From positions 1 to 36,871 of the forward strand of contig NZ_JJMU01000051.1 in NCBI RefSeq assembly GCF_000757725.1: 36,871 nucleotides of DNA. Reading direction: 5' to 3'. The translations under genes were made by a program, and so were the position numbers. Under the pieces are notes generated by a model. The model was not told the origin of the DNA, searched no databases, and was given only the letters and a program-made list of their open reading frames with translations. This stretch comes from Sphingobacterium deserti (lineage in GTDB: Bacteria; Bacteroidota; Bacteroidia; Sphingobacteriales; Sphingobacteriaceae). Below, piece by piece: positions 6,702 to 15,816 of the stretch; the stretch's first letter is position 1; every line of letters begins with the position of its first letter.

Positions 6702-9293
6702 ATGAAAAGAAGGAAAGTACGTTTGTATGCGTACAGTATCTTAACACTATTTATGGCGGTCCTGAGCTTGCATTTGCACGCACAGGTAGAGACAAAACCG
6801 ATAATCAATGCTTCGCTCGAAGGCTCCGTAATTGATGCCGATACCCGTGAACCTATAGAAGGGGTGACGGTACAGCTGGAGGCCGTAACGCACAGCGTCC
6901 GCACAAACCGCGATGGGCAATTTCAGTTCGTGACCGGTCAGAAGCTGCCTTTCACCCTAGTTTTATCCTATGTGGGTTATGAGAAGAAAACCGTAGTCGT
7001 GTCCACATCACCAACGGTTATCGAGCTAAAGCCTATTACCGAAAACCTGAGCGAAGTAGTCGTTACGTCACGCCGGCGTAGAGAGCAATTGCAGGATATT
7101 CCTCTGCCGGTGTCGCTGATCCGCGGAGCGGCAATCGAAGATGCCGGCGCATTTAACGTAAACCGACTAAAGGAACTCGTTCCTACGGTACAGTTGTATA
7201 CCTCCAATGCGCGCAATACCACCTTAAACATTCGGGGTCTGGGTTCTACCTATGGTTTGACCAATGATGGTATCGATCCAGGTGTGGGATTTTATTTAGA
7301 TGGCGTTTATATCGCGCGCCCTGCTGCTACCTGGCTCGACTTTATTGATATTGAACAGATAGAAGTATTGCGCGGGCCGCAAGGGACGTTATTTGGAAAG
7401 AATACAACGGCGGGGGCGTTTAACATTACCACGCGCTTACCACAATTTAGCCCAGAAGCTAATTTCGAACTTAGCTACGGTAACTATGGCTTTATACAAG
7501 CGAAAACTTCTTTGACAGGGCCGATATCTAAGAAATTGGCGGCACGGGTCTCATTCTCCGGCACACAGCGCAACGGCACGTTGTATAATGTACATACCAA
7601 TCGGGATATCAACAATATCAATAACTTGGGCTTTCGTGGGCAGTTGCTTTATACACCTACGGACGATATCAAGATTGTCGTTGCTGGGGACGTTTCTAAG
7701 CAGAAGCCTGATGGCTATGGCTGGGGAATTGCAGGTGTGGTTCAAACCCAACGCGCCGATTACCGTCAGTTCAATAATATTATCGCTGATTTAGGTTATA
7801 CCGTGCCTTATACCAGTGCATTTGAACGCAAAGTAGATCTAGATACACAATCGAAGGCTGATAATGAGTTAGGCGGGATATCCGTCAACGCTGATATAAA
7901 AATCGGTAACGGTACGTTGACATCCACATCAGCGTGGCGCTATTGGGATTGGGTGCCTTTAAACGACCGCGATTACTTGGGCTTACCAGTTTTCACGGTA
8001 TCGGCAGGGAATTCAAAACACGATCAATGGTCCCAAGAATTTCGGTATTCTGGCAAAATTAGTGAAAAGGTGAGTGGTGTGGTTGGCTTATATGGTTTAT
8101 GGCAAGATTTACGGACAGACCCCGTACACACCGAAGAGGCGGGGCCGGCCTTATGGCGCTTTGCGCAAAACTCGACGAGTAGCCTTTGGCAAACACCTGG
8201 CTTGTTTGACAATTATGGCATCCGCACCAGATACGGTATCAGGTCAACAAGCTTGGCCGCTTATTCCCAAATTGATTGGGCGGTAACGGAGAAATTTCAT
8301 ATTCTACCCGGTTTGCGATATAACTATGATAAAAAAGTGGCAAACTACGACAGGCAGCGCTACGGCGGACTAGAAACCACAGACCCTGCTTTACAGGCCT
8401 TAAAAAATGGAATCTATACTGACCAATCTTTTGATACTGACGCCTCAGCCGGGAACTGGTCTGGCCAGCTATCTGCACAGTATAAATTTAGCCCACGATT
8501 CAATACCTTCGCAACCTATTCAGTAAGCTATAAACCTATAGGCATTAACGTTGGTGGACTTCCAACGGCAAATGGGGAAGTGCTGTTAGACTTGGCGCGT
8601 GTAAAGCCGGAAGCAGTGCATCATAAAGAGTTGGGCATAAAAACCATCCCGATGCGCAATGCCATCTTAAACTTCACCGTTTACCAGACTGATATAAAAG
8701 ATTACCAAACCCTGGTACAAACACCCGATCCGGGTGTTAACCGCGGCTACCTGGCAAACGCTGAAAAGGTGCGCGTACAAGGATTAGAGGTTGATGGAAG
8801 CGTGCGTCTGTTTAACAGCCTTCTGCTAAACGCAGCATTCGCCTACACCGATGGAAAATATGTTCGCTTTACGAACGCGCCAGTTCCGCTGGAAGAGGTA
8901 GGCGGTCCTGAAGCTTTTAAAGATGTATCTGGCGGCCAACTCCCCGGTATATCAAAATGGGCAGGTTCGTTTGGCACGGAATACAGCAAGAAAGGTAAAT
9001 TTATTAGCCTTCCCGGAAGCTACTTCATAGGCGCAGATGTTTTTTATCGTTCCACGTTTTCGTCTAGCCCTTCGCCATCAGCCTATATGAATATTGATGG
9101 CTATAGTCTCCTCAACGGTCGCATAGGCTTCCGCGCAGCTAATGGTCTTTCGGTTATCGTCTGGGGAAGGAATATCGCTAATACTGACTATTACGAACAG
9201 TTGCTGGCAGCGCCCGGCAGTTATGGGCAATACGCTGGCGTTATCGGCGATCCGAGAACGTACGGATTGACCTTGCGCTACAACCTGAAATAA
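6702..9293 (+). CDS. TonB-dependent outer membrane receptor
   Basis: About 863 residues from the ATG at 6702, which directly opens a signal peptide (MKRRKVRLYAYSI to HLHAQ). An upstream in-frame TTG at 6651 would only add a non-signal extension. Order: signal peptide, carboxypeptidase-regulatory-like domain (ASLEGSVIDADTREPIEGV, GQFQF, LVLSYVGYEKK), TonB-box-like LSEVVVTSRRRRE, plug with IRGLGS and IEQIEVLRGPQGTLFGKNTTAG, then the 22-strand barrel ending in an aromatic strand (TYGLTLRYNLK). It is not SusC-like, as it lacks the SusC plug signature and a SusD partner. It is closest in style to iron-complex or vitamin-type receptors; substrate unknown. Confidence 0.88.
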   Translation: MKRRKVRLYAYSILTLFMAVLSLHLHAQVETKPIINASLEGSVIDADTREPIEGVTVQLEAVTHSVRTNRDGQFQFVTGQKLPFTLVLSYVGYEKKTVVVSTSPTVIELKPITENLSEVVVTSRRRREQLQDIPLPVSLIRGAAIEDAGAFNVNRLKELVPTVQLYTSNARNTTLNIRGLGSTYGLTNDGIDPGVGFYLDGVYIARPAATWLDFIDIEQIEVLRGPQGTLFGKNTTAGAFNITTRLPQFSPEANFELSYGNYGFIQAKTSLTGPISKKLAARVSFSGTQRNGTLYNVHTNRDINNINNLGFRGQLLYTPTDDIKIVVAGDVSKQKPDGYGWGIAGVVQTQRADYRQFNNIIADLGYTVPYTSAFERKVDLDTQSKADNELGGISVNADIKIGNGTLTSTSAWRYWDWVPLNDRDYLGLPVFTVSAGNSKHDQWSQEFRYSGKISEKVSGVVGLYGLWQDLRTDPVHTEEAGPALWRFAQNSTSSLWQTPGLFDNYGIRTRYGIRSTSLAAYSQIDWAVTEKFHILPGLRYNYDKKVANYDRQRYGGLETTDPALQALKNGIYTDQSFDTDASAGNWSGQLSAQYKFSPRFNTFATYSVSYKPIGINVGGLPTANGEVLLDLARVKPEAVHHKELGIKTIPMRNAILNFTVYQTDIKDYQTLVQTPDPGVNRGYLANAEKVRVQGLEVDGSVRLFNSLLLNAAFAYTDGKYVRFTNAPVPLEEVGGPEAFKDVSGGQLPGISKWAGSFGTEYSKKGKFISLPGSYFIGADVFYRSTFSSSPSPSAYMNIDGYSLLNGRIGFRAANGLSVIVWGRNIANTDYYEQLLAAPGSYGQYAGVIGDPRTYGLTLRYNLK

Positions 9294-9314
9294 TCTAAAA
9301 CGCTCTTTTGCGCT

Positions 9315-9352
9315 ATCCGTCGGTCAATTTTTATGGCCGACGGATTTTTTTT
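9315..9352 (+). terminator. Terminator of TonB-dependent receptor
   Basis: ATCCGTCGGTC (9315-9325) pairs with GGCCGACGGAT (9335-9345) with one G-T wobble, followed by eight T. It lies 22 bases after the receptor stop. Confidence 0.85.
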
Positions 9353-9598
9353 CCCTATTGGTCCGAAAATGTAACGTTATTACTCCGGCTTATTTTTCAG
9401 CGCGCTGTGCAATGGCTCGGCAGATCTAAGGCATGCGAATAATCAATATTTTTCCATAATGGTTAGAAGATGAAACTCTAATTTCCGCTATGATATCGCA
9501 CTGATTATGATTTCGACTATACAACACGGCTACTCATCACCCATAGATGTTAATCGCTTTTTATGAAACAATTTTGAATATACAGATCTTTATTTATA

Positions 9599-9629
9599 TT
9601 TGGTCTAAATAATGATATAAATAGTTTTG
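9599..9629 (+). promoter_or_regulatory. Consensus promoter giving a near-leaderless siderophore receptor mRNA
   Basis: TTTG (9599-9602), exactly 19 bases, TAGTTTTG (9622-9629). The start codon is at 9638, eight bases after the box, so transcription should begin within a few bases of the ATG. The rest of the 345-base gap holds the previous terminator and nothing else recognised; no clear Fur box was found. Confidence 0.65.
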
Positions 9630-9637
9630 ATAGTTCA

Positions 9638-12022
9638 ATGAAAACAAAAAGTAACTTATTGCTTATCCCACTATTGGGATTTGCGCTAACAGGCTATGGA
9701 CAAGCCAGTGCCATAAGAGGAACCGTTCGGACAAATGACAACCAGATGGTCAACGATTTAACGGTTATCCTAAACGATAGTCTGCGAACGAAGGTAAATA
9801 GCATGGGAGAGTTCAGCTTTCGAAATCTGAAGCCCGGAAAATATACGATTGCTACAACACACATCGGTCTCCTTGCCCGGCGCGATACCATAAATCTGCA
9901 GGATGCTGAGATACGACAGTTTGATTTGGTGTTGGCGGTAGACAAGCACATGCTGCAGGAAGTGGTGGTTGATGGATACGTGCCCTTGGTGGAGACTGTT
10001 GGATCACCAACACTTCGCGTTCAGACGCCATTAATCGAGCTTCCGCAAAATGTCCAGGTTGTCAATGCTGATTTGATGGCGAAGCAATCAATTTTTAATA
10101 TGGCGGATGGTATGATGCGTAATGTCAGCGGTGTCAGTCGGTTGAGCCATTGGAACGATATGTATGTTAATCTGAACATGCGCGGCTCGCAGATTCAAGC
10201 CTTTCGCAACGGGATGAATGTTGTCTCTTCATTTTGGAGCCCCTTGTCGGAAGATATGTCTGTGGTAGAGCGGGTGGAGGTTGTGAAGGGGCCGGCAGGA
10301 TTTATGATGTCCAGCGGTGATCCGGCAGGAATTTACAACGTGGTTACTAAAAAGCCTACTGGCATACAAAAGGGCGAAGTCACCTTTTCCTTGGGGAGTT
10401 TCTCTAGTTATCGCTCTACGTTGGATTTAGATGGCAAGCTATCAAAAGATAACCGATTACTCTACCGATTAAACATCGCTGGCGATACCAAAGGCTCGTT
10501 TCGTCCCTTCGAAGAGAACAAACGTTTAGTGATAGCGCCGGTTTTGTCTTATCAACTAGACAGCAAAACAAAAGCAACACTGGAATATACGTACCAGCGG
10601 GGCCAAATGACAGATGTAGGCTCGGGATATGTCTTTTCTCCAGTCGGATACAAGGCTCTTCCCAGAGAAACCACATTTACTTCGCCAGGTCTGGAACCAT
10701 TAAAAGTGAATGATCAAAATGTCTTTTTGACGATAGAGCGCAACCTAGACGCCAACTGGAAATTAACCGCCCAAGGTGCCTATTTCAGCTATGATCAAAT
10801 TGGTGCAAATAGCTGGCCTGCCGACGTTTTGGCGAATGGCAATGTCGTTCGAAGCACAGGGGTTTGGGATGCAACAAGCACGATGGCCTTGGGGCAGGTA
10901 TTTATCAATGGGAATGTGCAAACGGGAAAAATAAAGCACCGGATACTAGGTGGATTGGATTTCGGGCGTAAAGAATATTTTGCGGATTGGAGCCAAACCT
11001 TTGCTTTAGATTCTTTAGGAGGTGGTGAGTTTGACCCTATGAATCCCAGTTACGGATTGGATTTTCCATATACCGCTTTTAACCGATCGACGCCCTTGAA
11101 AATTCGTGCCGCCGGGGGCGGTGGGATTATACAATCCAATTATTCATCGGCCTACATTCAAGATGAGCTAGGCTTCTTTGATAACGCTTTGCGCCTGACG
11201 CTAGCGGCTCGTTATACGTCCATGTCGCAGGCTTCTTGGGGTGGCGATCCGATCGTGAATAAGAAAATTACGCCACGCATTGGCCTGTCGTATTCGATCG
11301 ATAAGAACACGTCAGCCTATGCACTTTACGATCAATCTTTTATCCCGCAAAATGGCGTTTTGTATACCGGTGAGGCGGTTCAACCGTTGACGGGTGAAAT
11401 CATGGAATTGGGCTTTAAGCGAAACTGGTTTGGGAACCGATTGAGCACAACGGTTAGTGCCTATCAAATTATCAAGAACAACGAGGTCACGTCTTACGGG
11501 CCGCGACCTAATGAGAATATCGAAATCGGCCAGAAACGCGTCCGTGGTGTCGAGCTTGACATCATAGGACGCCTTGCACCGGGACTAGATGTGGTCGCAA
11601 ACTACGCGTTCACTGATGCAGAGATCACGCAAGTAAACACGGAGGTAGAAGGATTTTACGAGGGACAACGGCTAACGGGGGCCGATAGGCATATTGCTAA
11701 CCTATGGCTGGATTATCATTTGCAAGGGGGCGCCTTACAAGGGTTAAGCTTTCGAGCAGGCATGACGACAAACGTCGATCGCACCACAGCTTTTTACTCC
11801 GCGGATCACCCGGAATGGAATTTGCCAGATTACTTGCGCTTTGATGCCGGACTGGGTTATCACAAAGAGCATTTCCATATCATATTAAACGTACAGAACC
11901 TAGCAGATAGCTATTTGCTGGCTGGAGGATCCTATTATGGCAATTCGTTTTCCACCCCGGTCTACTCGTGGCAAGCCGAAATGCCCAGAAACTTTAGATT
12001 AACATTTGGCTATAAGTTTTAA
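9638..12022 (+). CDS. TonB-dependent siderophore receptor
   Basis: 794 residues. Signal peptide (MKTKSNLLLIPLLGFALTGYGQ), carboxypeptidase-regulatory-like domain (AIRGTVRTNDNQMVNDLTV, KVNSMGEFSFRNLKPGKYTI), TonB-box-like LQEVVV, then a plug of the siderophore-receptor class: LIELPQNVQVVNADLMAKQ, NVSGVSRLS, NMRGSQIQAFRNGM, VERVEVVKGPAGFMMSSGDPAG and YNVVTKKP. The barrel ends in RLTFGYKF, as is typical for FhuA/FpvA-type receptors. It should take up a ferric siderophore, energised by TonB-ExbBD elsewhere. No siderophore biosynthesis gene is nearby. Convergent with the DUF4202 gene. Confidence 0.9.
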   Translation: MKTKSNLLLIPLLGFALTGYGQASAIRGTVRTNDNQMVNDLTVILNDSLRTKVNSMGEFSFRNLKPGKYTIATTHIGLLARRDTINLQDAEIRQFDLVLAVDKHMLQEVVVDGYVPLVETVGSPTLRVQTPLIELPQNVQVVNADLMAKQSIFNMADGMMRNVSGVSRLSHWNDMYVNLNMRGSQIQAFRNGMNVVSSFWSPLSEDMSVVERVEVVKGPAGFMMSSGDPAGIYNVVTKKPTGIQKGEVTFSLGSFSSYRSTLDLDGKLSKDNRLLYRLNIAGDTKGSFRPFEENKRLVIAPVLSYQLDSKTKATLEYTYQRGQMTDVGSGYVFSPVGYKALPRETTFTSPGLEPLKVNDQNVFLTIERNLDANWKLTAQGAYFSYDQIGANSWPADVLANGNVVRSTGVWDATSTMALGQVFINGNVQTGKIKHRILGGLDFGRKEYFADWSQTFALDSLGGGEFDPMNPSYGLDFPYTAFNRSTPLKIRAAGGGGIIQSNYSSAYIQDELGFFDNALRLTLAARYTSMSQASWGGDPIVNKKITPRIGLSYSIDKNTSAYALYDQSFIPQNGVLYTGEAVQPLTGEIMELGFKRNWFGNRLSTTVSAYQIIKNNEVTSYGPRPNENIEIGQKRVRGVELDIIGRLAPGLDVVANYAFTDAEITQVNTEVEGFYEGQRLTGADRHIANLWLDYHLQGGALQGLSFRAGMTTNVDRTTAFYSADHPEWNLPDYLRFDAGLGYHKEHFHIILNVQNLADSYLLAGGSYYGNSFSTPVYSWQAEMPRNFRLTFGYKF

Positions 12023-12033
12023 AGCAGCGTATT

Positions 12034-12077
12034 TTTATTTGGCTGTTCTTTTCTAAATATAGGAACAGCCAAATAAA
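12034..12077. terminator. Perfect 15-bp hairpin between convergent genes
   Basis: TTTATTTGGCTGTTC (12034-12048) pairs exactly with GAACAGCCAAATAAA (12063-12077). There is no T-run after the stem in either direction, so it is not a canonical intrinsic terminator, but it sits where both convergent transcripts should end. Confidence 0.5.
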
Positions 12078-12119
12078 GACGTTATAAACGTTTTGATGTT
12101 ATAGCAGCTATTCCTGCTG

Positions 12120-12716
12120 CTAATCTTGTGCGTTGAGTGTTTGCAACGCCTTTTTTATAAAATCCAGCCCCTCGTCAGAATAGCTGAGTTTCAATGCGAA
12201 GCTATGCCCGTGGTCATCCATTTTTAAAAGTGATTTGCGGAGGATCGTGACGATTTTATCACGATGCTTGGGATAAAAATCTTCGTACTGATATTCTAGA
12301 AAAACCAAGCACAGTGCATTTTCCATCGTCTGTACATCTGGGTTGACTTTGATCTTTTTTTTCAGAATAATGTGCTCCATCTGTGCGATGGTCTCCTCGT
12401 CGTAGCCTATCTTTTCGGTAATGTTTCGCGCTACAGCCGCATGATGCTCAGCAAGCTCTTTGCGCCAGCGTAAATAGCCCGCTCGATCCATAGGGTAGTT
12501 TGCGCGTGGGCTTTCCCACCGGCCAATATGCTGGCAACGAGAGGCCAGTTGCAGCGCTTCACCGGCGTCCGGATCCAGCTTATTCACCCATTCCCATAGT
12601 TTCAAGGCGAGGAAATATTCTTGGGGGTAACTGTCGCCCTTCCAAATAAAGGTATTCGGATCGCGCTGGTTATAGGCATCAAAATGTTCAAATGCAAGTT
12701 GGCGGTTTTCGGTCAT
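12120..12716 (-). CDS. DUF4202 family protein
   Basis: 198 residues, soluble, no signal peptide. It matches the DUF4202 pattern: an N-terminal helical segment (FEHFDAYNQRDPN), then LQLASRCQHIGRWESPR, YPMDRAGYLRWRKEL and AEHHAAVARNITEKIGY. The conserved His, Glu and Arg residues in the QHIGRWE and RAGYLRWR blocks resemble an HD-type all-helical fold, but no activity is known. It stands alone, divergent from nothing and convergent with the siderophore receptor. A promoter was not obvious. Confidence 0.85.
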   Translation of the reverse strand: MTENRQLAFEHFDAYNQRDPNTFIWKGDSYPQEYFLALKLWEWVNKLDPDAGEALQLASRCQHIGRWESPRANYPMDRAGYLRWRKELAEHHAAVARNITEKIGYDEETIAQMEHIILKKKIKVNPDVQTMENALCLVFLEYQYEDFYPKHRDKIVTILRKSLLKMDDHGHSFALKLSYSDEGLDFIKKALQTLNAQD

Positions 12717-12754
12717 TATCCATCTTTTTCACTAAATAAAGGTTTTTAAATGGA

Positions 12755-12791
12755 AAAGCCATGAAAAACCGAATTGATTTTTCATGGCTTT
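12755..12791 (-). terminator. Terminator of aldo/keto reductase
   Basis: AAAGCCATGAAAAA (12755-12768) and TTTTTCATGGCTTT (12778-12791) pair perfectly over 14 bases with a nine-base loop. On the minus strand the stem is followed by a T-rich tail. It lies 28 bases past the aldo/keto reductase stop. Confidence 0.75.
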
Positions 12792-12818
12792 ATAGCTTGC
12801 CCTTCTACATCGGTACAC

Positions 12819-13937
12819 CTAGCTTGCAGGCACCGGCGCATCTCCAGCAATCAGCTTTTCTGCTTTCAGCTCTTTCCAAAAATCTGCAGGGATCTTTATG
12901 TCGAAAGATTTTGCATTTTCAATAGCCTGTTGGGCGCTGCTTGCTCCTGGGATGACCGCTGAGACTACAGCTGGTGCAGCAGCAAACTGTAATGCCGCCG
13001 TACGCAAATCCACCGCGTGGTTTTTTGCGACCTGCTTAAAGGCCTGGAGTTTTTCCTTAACCCCCGCCGGGAATTTTCCGCTGTATAGGTAGCGATCTTT
13101 CCCTGCCAAGAAACCGGCGCATAGCGGCGCACCGACAACAATAGAAGCATCTTTTTCCGCTACTTTCGGAAAAACCTCATACAAATCTGCCTCGTGTTCT
13201 ATCAAGGAATACTGGCAGGCAGAAAGAAATATATCAGCATCGGCCACCTCGAGTGTTTTTAAAATAGGTTCTATTGTATTTACGCCTAGTCCCCATGCCT
13301 TGATAAGGCCCTCTTCACGCATTTTCGTAAGTTCTTTCATCGCGCCACTGGCGGCCTCAGTGAAGTAGGTTGTCCAATTGTCTTTCATACCACCATTATC
13401 CGGAGAAAGGTCATGAATATAGACAATGTCGATCGATGACAAACCTAATCGTTGTAAGCTGTCCTCCACACTCTTTCTTGCGCCAGATGCACTATAGTCG
13501 TAACGGTATTTGAAGTTCATTTTTCCTTCCCAGAGCAGGCCATCTGCCTTAAAATTTTCTTGCGGTTCTAGTATGCGGCCTATTTTTGTGGAGATGCTGA
13601 AGTCCGCTTTCGCTTTGTCTTTTAAAAACATCCCCATGCGGCGTTCACTAATTCCTAAACCATACCAGGGTGAGGTATCGTAGTGGCGTATCCCCGCATT
13701 CCAGGCAGCCTCCATCGTTTGTAAGCAGGCTACATCTGAATGCTCCTGGAAACCATTGCCTAAGGCAACGCCACCAAAGCCAGCTTTATGCGCCGGTCGG
13801 AAGCGCTTAAAAAGCGCTGGCGGTTGTGTTGTTATCTTATTCATCGTATTTGCTGATAGGCCAGCAGGAAGGGCTCCTGCGAGCGCCATGCTAGCAGAAG
13901 CCAATGCAGCTTGCGTTAAAAATTTTCTTCTTTCCAT
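12819..13937 (-). CDS. Tat-exported aldo/keto reductase
   Basis: 372 residues. The N-terminus MERRKFLTQAALASASMALAG has a twin-arginine motif and hydrophobic h-region, so a folded, cofactor-loaded enzyme is probably exported to the periplasm. The AKR barrel has the full catalytic tetrad: Asp87 and Tyr92 (HYDTSPWYG), Lys118 (STKIG), His175 (YIHDLS). NAD(P) contacts near the C-terminus include IPGASSAQQ. By layout it resembles the D-threo-aldose/L-fucose/L-galactose dehydrogenase branch, which oxidises aldoses to lactones. It lies 190 bases behind SusD on the same strand, with an unusual hairpin in the gap. The link to the SMP-30 lactonase is inference. Confidence 0.85.
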   Translation of the reverse strand: MERRKFLTQAALASASMALAGALPAGLSANTMNKITTQPPALFKRFRPAHKAGFGGVALGNGFQEHSDVACLQTMEAAWNAGIRHYDTSPWYGLGISERRMGMFLKDKAKADFSISTKIGRILEPQENFKADGLLWEGKMNFKYRYDYSASGARKSVEDSLQRLGLSSIDIVYIHDLSPDNGGMKDNWTTYFTEAASGAMKELTKMREEGLIKAWGLGVNTIEPILKTLEVADADIFLSACQYSLIEHEADLYEVFPKVAEKDASIVVGAPLCAGFLAGKDRYLYSGKFPAGVKEKLQAFKQVAKNHAVDLRTAALQFAAAPAVVSAVIPGASSAQQAIENAKSFDIKIPADFWKELKAEKLIAGDAPVPAS

Positions 13938-14037
13938 AATATCGGAACTTTAGGTGCTACTGTTAGCACATCAGCTAGTCAACAAATGAACTCGACCATC
14001 AGTTTTGATGAAAATGAATTTGTTGCTGCTAACGAAC

Positions 14038-14086
14038 GATGCCATGACCATTCACTTTATATTAAAGCTCCTGCTCATGGCATCGG
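14038..14086. repeat. Long-armed hairpin between SusD and aldo/keto reductase
   Basis: CGATGCCATGA (14038-14048) and TCATGGCATCG (14076-14086) pair perfectly over 11 bases with a 27-base loop. There is no T-run on the minus strand. It could be a processing or stabilising stem that lets SusCD mRNA exceed that of the reductase. Confidence 0.45.
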
Positions 14087-14126
14087 ATAGATAGGTGCTG
14101 CTGTCCGTCAGCACGCAGGTGTTACA

Positions 14127-15806
14127 TTAAAAGTTTGCCCTGTCAACGTCCCACCATAATCTTGTACCCCCATTGTCGCTTCCACCTAAAAGACCGATGG
14201 CCTTTTGAACTTCCGCAGCGTTGGTGTTATATTCATTTAAACTGAAAGGGATTCTTCGGATCTGTACTTGCGTATCGATCAACCCACCGCTATTGTTCTG
14301 CGCAACAGGGAAGATTCTCGGATATCCTGTACGTCTAAATTCTGACCACGCCTCTTGTCCCTCAGGAAATAATGCCAACCACTTTTGCGTCATGATCCGC
14401 TCTAGTTTCTGTTCTTGGTCACTTCCTTCGTTCCATTGGATAGTGATAGTCGATGGGCTATCCGCATTATTCCGACTGTTGTTGGGGTCTACGTAAGCGA
14501 TAGGAGTGTTGGTGCTATTTTCCATGTAAGCAGCAGCACCTGTAGCTCCCCACTGTTCGAAAGATGTCTGGATACCGCTTTCGTATAAGCTTTTCGCTGT
14601 ACCGCCAGTACTCGACCAACCGCGCAGTGTAGCCTCAGCGCGCAAGAAATAGACTTCCGCTGCGGTCATCAACGTCATTGCGGTAGACGGCGAAAATGAA
14701 GGTTCTGCGCCATCTTTGAAGTTGATGGTCGAATAGTTTGCGTAGGTTTCCTTCACTAGACCGACAGCACCCGCACGGATCCCTTTGTAACCGGTAGCGC
14801 CTGCGCCAGTAGCTCTATCGATATATTTCGAAATGCGCGGATCCTGGTATCCCACAAGGTAAGACTCCAGTGAAGCATTGATATTGATATCACTCCAATT
14901 GCTGGAAATAAAATTTAATGGGTTTAAAAAGCCCGCTTCCTCGTCGATACGTACTCTTGCATTATCTGCATTAGACTCTAAAAGGTAGCCGCTATTTAAT
15001 GATTTTTCTGCTTGTTGCTGTGCAAGGCTAGGGTTGACCTTAACGATGCGCATCGCCAGACGTAATCTTAACGAATGCACCAGCTTTAACCATTTGGTGA
15101 AACGGACGGTATTTTCGTTACCGCTATAAATCAGGTCAATTTCGTCTAGATTTGGCGGCAGCTCTTCCCGATTCGTTCCATTCACATACGCCTCTAGCAG
15201 TGCCTGCGCTTCGTCAAGTTCTGTGAAGAATTGGTTGTATATAGCCTCCTGCGAGTCGTAAGGAATACTTGTTGTTGTATTCTTCCCCACGATGCTGTAA
15301 GGGATGGGACCATAGATATCCGTCACGCGGCTTGTTGCCAACACTTTGATAGCAAGCACAGACCCCCACAGTGCAGGATATGTTTCCCGTAAATTTGTCT
15401 GTTCTAAACGGTTGATCGGACCTAATGCGCTAAGGTATAGCACTTTGAAAGCCTCCGTATTCCAGCCATTCACCAGTGCATAATTGGTGTTATTCTGTCC
15501 GCTGTTGAATGGGTTTGCACTCATAAAGTAACCGCTGTACACATCGGCCATCAAATTTTGTTGCAATTGGTAGGAGTTTGGCTCTCCGCCACCGGAGAAA
15601 TTCAAGATGGCACGCTGGGCACTGGTAAAATACAGCCTTAGATTTTCCGCATTAGGCAAAAGATCTTCCGGCGTAACACCGATATTGTTCGTGTTGAGGT
15701 CTTCGAAATTTTTTGTGCAACTAGCGAAACCGATAGTAGCGCTAATCGCAAGCGCAGCAAGTGGTAACTTGTAGCTTGTGTATTTGTTATTGAATTTAAT
15801 TTTCAT
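14127..15806 (-). CDS. SusD/RagB-like outer membrane lipoprotein (SusD-like_2 type)
   Basis: 559 residues. The signal peptide ends in FASC (Cys30), a lipobox for surface lipoprotein attachment. The start of the mature protein, CTKNFEDLNTNNIGVTPEDLLPN, and later LMADVYSGYFM, WLKLVHSLRLRLAMRI and MTAAEVYFLRAEA, follow the SusD-like_2 subfamily, whose helices include TPR-like pairs. It should bind the ligand and cap the SusC barrel. The start lies ten bases after the SusC stop, so the pair is co-transcribed. The ligand cannot be read from sequence. Many SusD-like_2 proteins serve peptides or small sugars rather than starch-like glycans. Confidence 0.93.
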   Translation of the reverse strand: MKIKFNNKYTSYKLPLAALAISATIGFASCTKNFEDLNTNNIGVTPEDLLPNAENLRLYFTSAQRAILNFSGGGEPNSYQLQQNLMADVYSGYFMSANPFNSGQNNTNYALVNGWNTEAFKVLYLSALGPINRLEQTNLRETYPALWGSVLAIKVLATSRVTDIYGPIPYSIVGKNTTTSIPYDSQEAIYNQFFTELDEAQALLEAYVNGTNREELPPNLDEIDLIYSGNENTVRFTKWLKLVHSLRLRLAMRIVKVNPSLAQQQAEKSLNSGYLLESNADNARVRIDEEAGFLNPLNFISSNWSDININASLESYLVGYQDPRISKYIDRATGAGATGYKGIRAGAVGLVKETYANYSTINFKDGAEPSFSPSTAMTLMTAAEVYFLRAEATLRGWSSTGGTAKSLYESGIQTSFEQWGATGAAAYMENSTNTPIAYVDPNNSRNNADSPSTITIQWNEGSDQEQKLERIMTQKWLALFPEGQEAWSEFRRTGYPRIFPVAQNNSGGLIDTQVQIRRIPFSLNEYNTNAAEVQKAIGLLGGSDNGGTRLWWDVDRANF

Positions 15807-15816
15807 TGGTAGGTTG

